Made by a program: the position numbers and the translations under genes. A stretch of 6,863 bases of DNA from Candidatus Daviesbacteria bacterium GW2011_GWA2_42_7 (lineage in GTDB: Bacteria; Patescibacteriota; Microgenomatia; Daviesbacterales; UBA10151), in contig LCEJ01000031.1 of NCBI GenBank assembly GCA_000997105.1, forward strand, positions 1 through 6,863, read 5' to 3'. Every line of letters starts with the position of its first letter. Within the stretch, counting starts at the first letter, position 1. This document shows, one piece after another, positions 5,205-6,863 of the stretch. The notes under the pieces are model-generated. The model was not told where the DNA came from and did no database searches. It was given only the letters and a program-made list of their open reading frames with translations.

Positions 5205-6335
5205 ATGATTACCCGCTTCTACGAAGACTTAAATCCTTTTCTTCAGGAAAATCGCGCCCTGATTATTTACGGCCCCAGAAGAGTAGGTAAAACGACCCTC
5301 TTAAAAAGCTTCCTAAATAAAACTGCCTTAAAATACAAGCTGGATTCCGGCGACAATATCCGCATACAGGAGTTATTGAGCTCGCAAGACTTTCCGCGAA
5401 TTATCGAATACGCAAAGAGTGCTGAGTTAATCGTGCTGGATGAAGCGCAGTTAATCCCAAATATTGGAATGGGTATCAAAATTATTGTTGACCAGATACC
5501 AAATATTAAAGTTATTGCTACAGGGTCTTCTTCTTTTGATCTTGCAAATCAAATCGGAGAACCTTTGACGGGAAGAAAAACTACTCTTACCCTCTACCCC
5601 ATTGCCCAGATGGAATTAATGCCCAAGCTGAATAAATATGATTTAAAACAAAAATTAGAGGAGTATCTTATTTTCGGCAGCTATCCTCAGGTTCTGACAG
5701 CGAAAACAAAAGAAGAAAAAGTAAAAATTCTTGAAGAGCTAGTCAATTCCTACATTTTTAAGGATATTTTAGCCTTAGCACAAATAAAGGGCTCAAAAGT
5801 TTTACTAGATCTTCTAAAATTATTATCTTTTCAGGTTGGATCAGAGGTCTCTCTTAACGAATTGGCAGGAGGCCTCGTAATAGATGTGAAAACAGTAGGA
5901 CGATATTTGGATCTTTTAGAAAAATCCTTCATCATTCACCGCCTTACTGCTTTTAGCAGAAATCTACGTTCCGAAATAACCAGCAAATCAAAATATTATT
6001 TTTTTGACAACGGAATAAGAAATGCTGTTATTTCGCAATTTAATACTCTAGACTCTCGGAATGACATAGGAAGCCTTTGGGAAAATTTCCTAATAACAGA
6101 ACGGATGAAGAAAAAATCCTATAAAAATATCCATGGCTATTCTTATTTTTGGCGGACTTATGAGCAAAGAGAGATAGACTTGATCGAAGAAAGAAATGGG
6201 AAACTTTTTCCTTATGAATTTAAATGGTCAGTGAAAAATAAAGCGCTCGTTCCTAAAGATTGGTGTACTGCATATCCTCAAGCGGAGAAATTCTCCGTAA
6301 TCACCTCAGATAATTATCTTAATTTCATAACCTAA
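5205..6335 (+). CDS. AAA ATPase 2, AAA_14 + DUF4143 family
   Basis: A predicted cytoplasmic P-loop ATPase of 376 residues, collinear with ATPase 1 from end to end. Walker A GPRRVGKTT is at 23-31; Walker B LIVLDEAQ has D79/E80; ATGSSSFDL at 105-113 is followed by LTGRK. A winged-helix-like stretch reads SLNELAGGLVIDVKTVGRYL. The DUF4143 part shows E323-x-D325 and E338-x-K340, the nuclease-like core seen in its paralogue, and both proteins end in a similar pattern (VITSDNYLNFIT here, LITTENFLEFV there). All ATPase motifs look intact, so both copies should be able to bind and hydrolyse ATP. The biological function of the family is not known. The ATG is supported by a promoter that places transcription initiation on it. 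The gene points away from ATPase 1 across 466 bases and ends 62 bases before the pilin-like gene, which has its own promoter. Confidence 0.94.
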   Translation: MITRFYEDLNPFLQENRALIIYGPRRVGKTTLLKSFLNKTALKYKLDSGDNIRIQELLSSQDFPRIIEYAKSAELIVLDEAQLIPNIGMGIKIIVDQIPNIKVIATGSSSFDLANQIGEPLTGRKTTLTLYPIAQMELMPKLNKYDLKQKLEEYLIFGSYPQVLTAKTKEEKVKILEELVNSYIFKDILALAQIKGSKVLLDLLKLLSFQVGSEVSLNELAGGLVIDVKTVGRYLDLLEKSFIIHRLTAFSRNLRSEITSKSKYYFFDNGIRNAVISQFNTLDSRNDIGSLWENFLITERMKKKSYKNIHGYSYFWRTYEQREIDLIEERNGKLFPYEFKWSVKNKALVPKDWCTAYPQAEKFSVITSDNYLNFIT

Positions 6336-6362
6336 GGGCAGCGGCAAACGGACATTGCGGTC

Positions 6363-6391
6363 TTGCAAAAAAATCTAAATTTGTCTACGAT
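6363..6391 (+). promoter_or_regulatory. Promoter of the pilin-like gene, predicted leaderless
   Basis: TTGCAA (6363-6368, four of six matches), a 17-base spacer, and TACGAT (6386-6391, four of six). The -10 box ends 6 bases before the GTG at 6398, the same geometry as at both ATPase genes. The boxes are weaker here, so the shared spacing is the main support. Confidence 0.55.
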
Positions 6392-6397
6392 GAATGG

Positions 6398-6863
6398 GTG
6401 AAGAAAAATTTGCCTGCAGGACTTATAATCTTATTTTTTCTCTTGTTAAATCTATCCATTAGTTCTCCTTTTGTCGCAAAAGCCTACGCTGTCTGTTCTG
6501 AAGGCGAAGATGAAAAAGGCAATCCCATTACCGAGCAAATGCTGAAACAGGATCCAAAACGAGAAAAAGATATTGTAAAATGCTTGGCAATCGATACTGC
6601 GATTGGAAAGATAAGTACTGAACCGGCGGGTTTTGTAAAGTCTATTTATAGTGTTGTCTTGGGACTTTCGGGAGGAATTGCCTTAATTATGATTATTATT
6701 GCCGGCTATAAATTCATGGCCTCCCAGGGAAATCCGGAAGCAATTAAAGCCGCTACCGAAGGCCTGACTTCCGCAATTGTCGGGCTTTTGTTTATTATCT
6801 TTGCATTTGTTATATTACAGATAATAGGAGTTGATATCCTTAGAATACCGGGATTCAATCCGT
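6398..6863 (+). CDS. Secreted T4SS-pilin-like two-helix protein, 3' end cut
   Basis: An open frame of 155 codons runs off the right edge. GTG at 6398 is the only standard start between the in-frame TAA at 6320-6322 and the signal peptide, and no SD is present. Residues 1-31 form a classic signal peptide: KK, a hydrophobic core LIILFFLLLNLSI, and probable cleavage after AKAYA. The short exported loop carries C33 and C62, which could form a disulfide. Two membrane helices follow, about 82-102 and 123-143, joined by a short loop YKFMASQGNPEAIKAATEG; then comes GVDILRIPGF. A signal peptide plus a hydrophobic hairpin with a GNPE-type loop is the plan of the T4SS_pilin/TrbC-VirB2-like family frequent in CPR genomes, where such proteins are thought to be pilus or channel subunits at the cell surface. 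It probably opens a secretion or pilus cluster continuing to the right. Confidence 0.85.
   Translation, partial: MKKNLPAGLIILFFLLLNLSISSPFVAKAYAVCSEGEDEKGNPITEQMLKQDPKREKDIVKCLAIDTAIGKISTEPAGFVKSIYSVVLGLSGGIALIMIIIAGYKFMASQGNPEAIKAATEGLTSAIVGLLFIIFAFVILQIIGVDILRIPGFNP

Noticed and set aside
5267..5479. Minus-strand 70-codon frame opposite ATPase 2
   Set aside because: Antisense to the Walker A and Walker B coding region, with no recognisable domain or start signals.
6336..6375. Terminator after ATPase 2
   Set aside because: GGCAAACGGACATTGC allows only a short GCAA/TTGC stem and the run that follows is A, not T, on the plus strand.

Overview
The window looks like a piece of a Candidate Phyla Radiation (Patescibacteria) genome, most likely of the Microgenomates type. 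The reasons are indirect: AT-rich DNA, compact genes, a T4SS-pilin-like small membrane protein of a kind common in that group, two paralogous AAA ATPases of the AAA_14/DUF4143 type that such genomes carry in numbers, and a very large helical protein with no family I recognise. TGA ends the large gene, so codes that reassign TGA are unlikely.

Layout. (1) 2-316, plus strand: the C-terminal end of a membrane protein resembling TrbL/VirB6, cut by the left edge. (2) 324-3440, minus: a 1038-residue protein of unknown function, convergent with the first gene and separated from it by 7 bases. It has a strong Shine-Dalgarno sequence. (3) 3441-3577: a short intergenic stretch carrying copy A of a palindromic repeat. 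(4) 3578-4738, minus: AAA ATPase 1. (5) 4739-5204: its promoter, repeat copy B, a GACGGTAGAAGG-type repeat tract, and a 5'-truncated remnant of an S23/four-helix-bundle (23S rRNA intervening-sequence protein) gene on the minus strand. (6) 5205-6335, plus: AAA ATPase 2, a full-length paralogue of ATPase 1 pointing the other way. (7) 6398-6863, plus: a secreted two-helix T4SS-pilin-like protein, cut by the right edge.

How the parts relate. The genes at both edges look like parts of a type IV secretion/pilus-like apparatus and share a strand. The segment between them (minus-strand giant, two DUF4143 ATPases, S23 remnant, repeats) looks like accessory DNA placed between or beside such genes. That is an inference, because the neighbours lie outside the window.

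Most notable. Three genes (ATPase 1, ATPase 2, pilin-like) each have a -35/-10 pair whose -10 box ends exactly 6 bases before the start codon, so their mRNAs should be leaderless. The giant gene instead has an AAAGGAG site at 7-base spacing. This moves the start of ATPase 1 from a TTG that is itself the -35 box to the ATG at 4738. The other unusual item is a 57-bp palindromic repeat present on both sides of ATPase 1, one copy lying just past an S23 remnant and its short repeats. It may be the end of a small mobile or formerly mobile unit.
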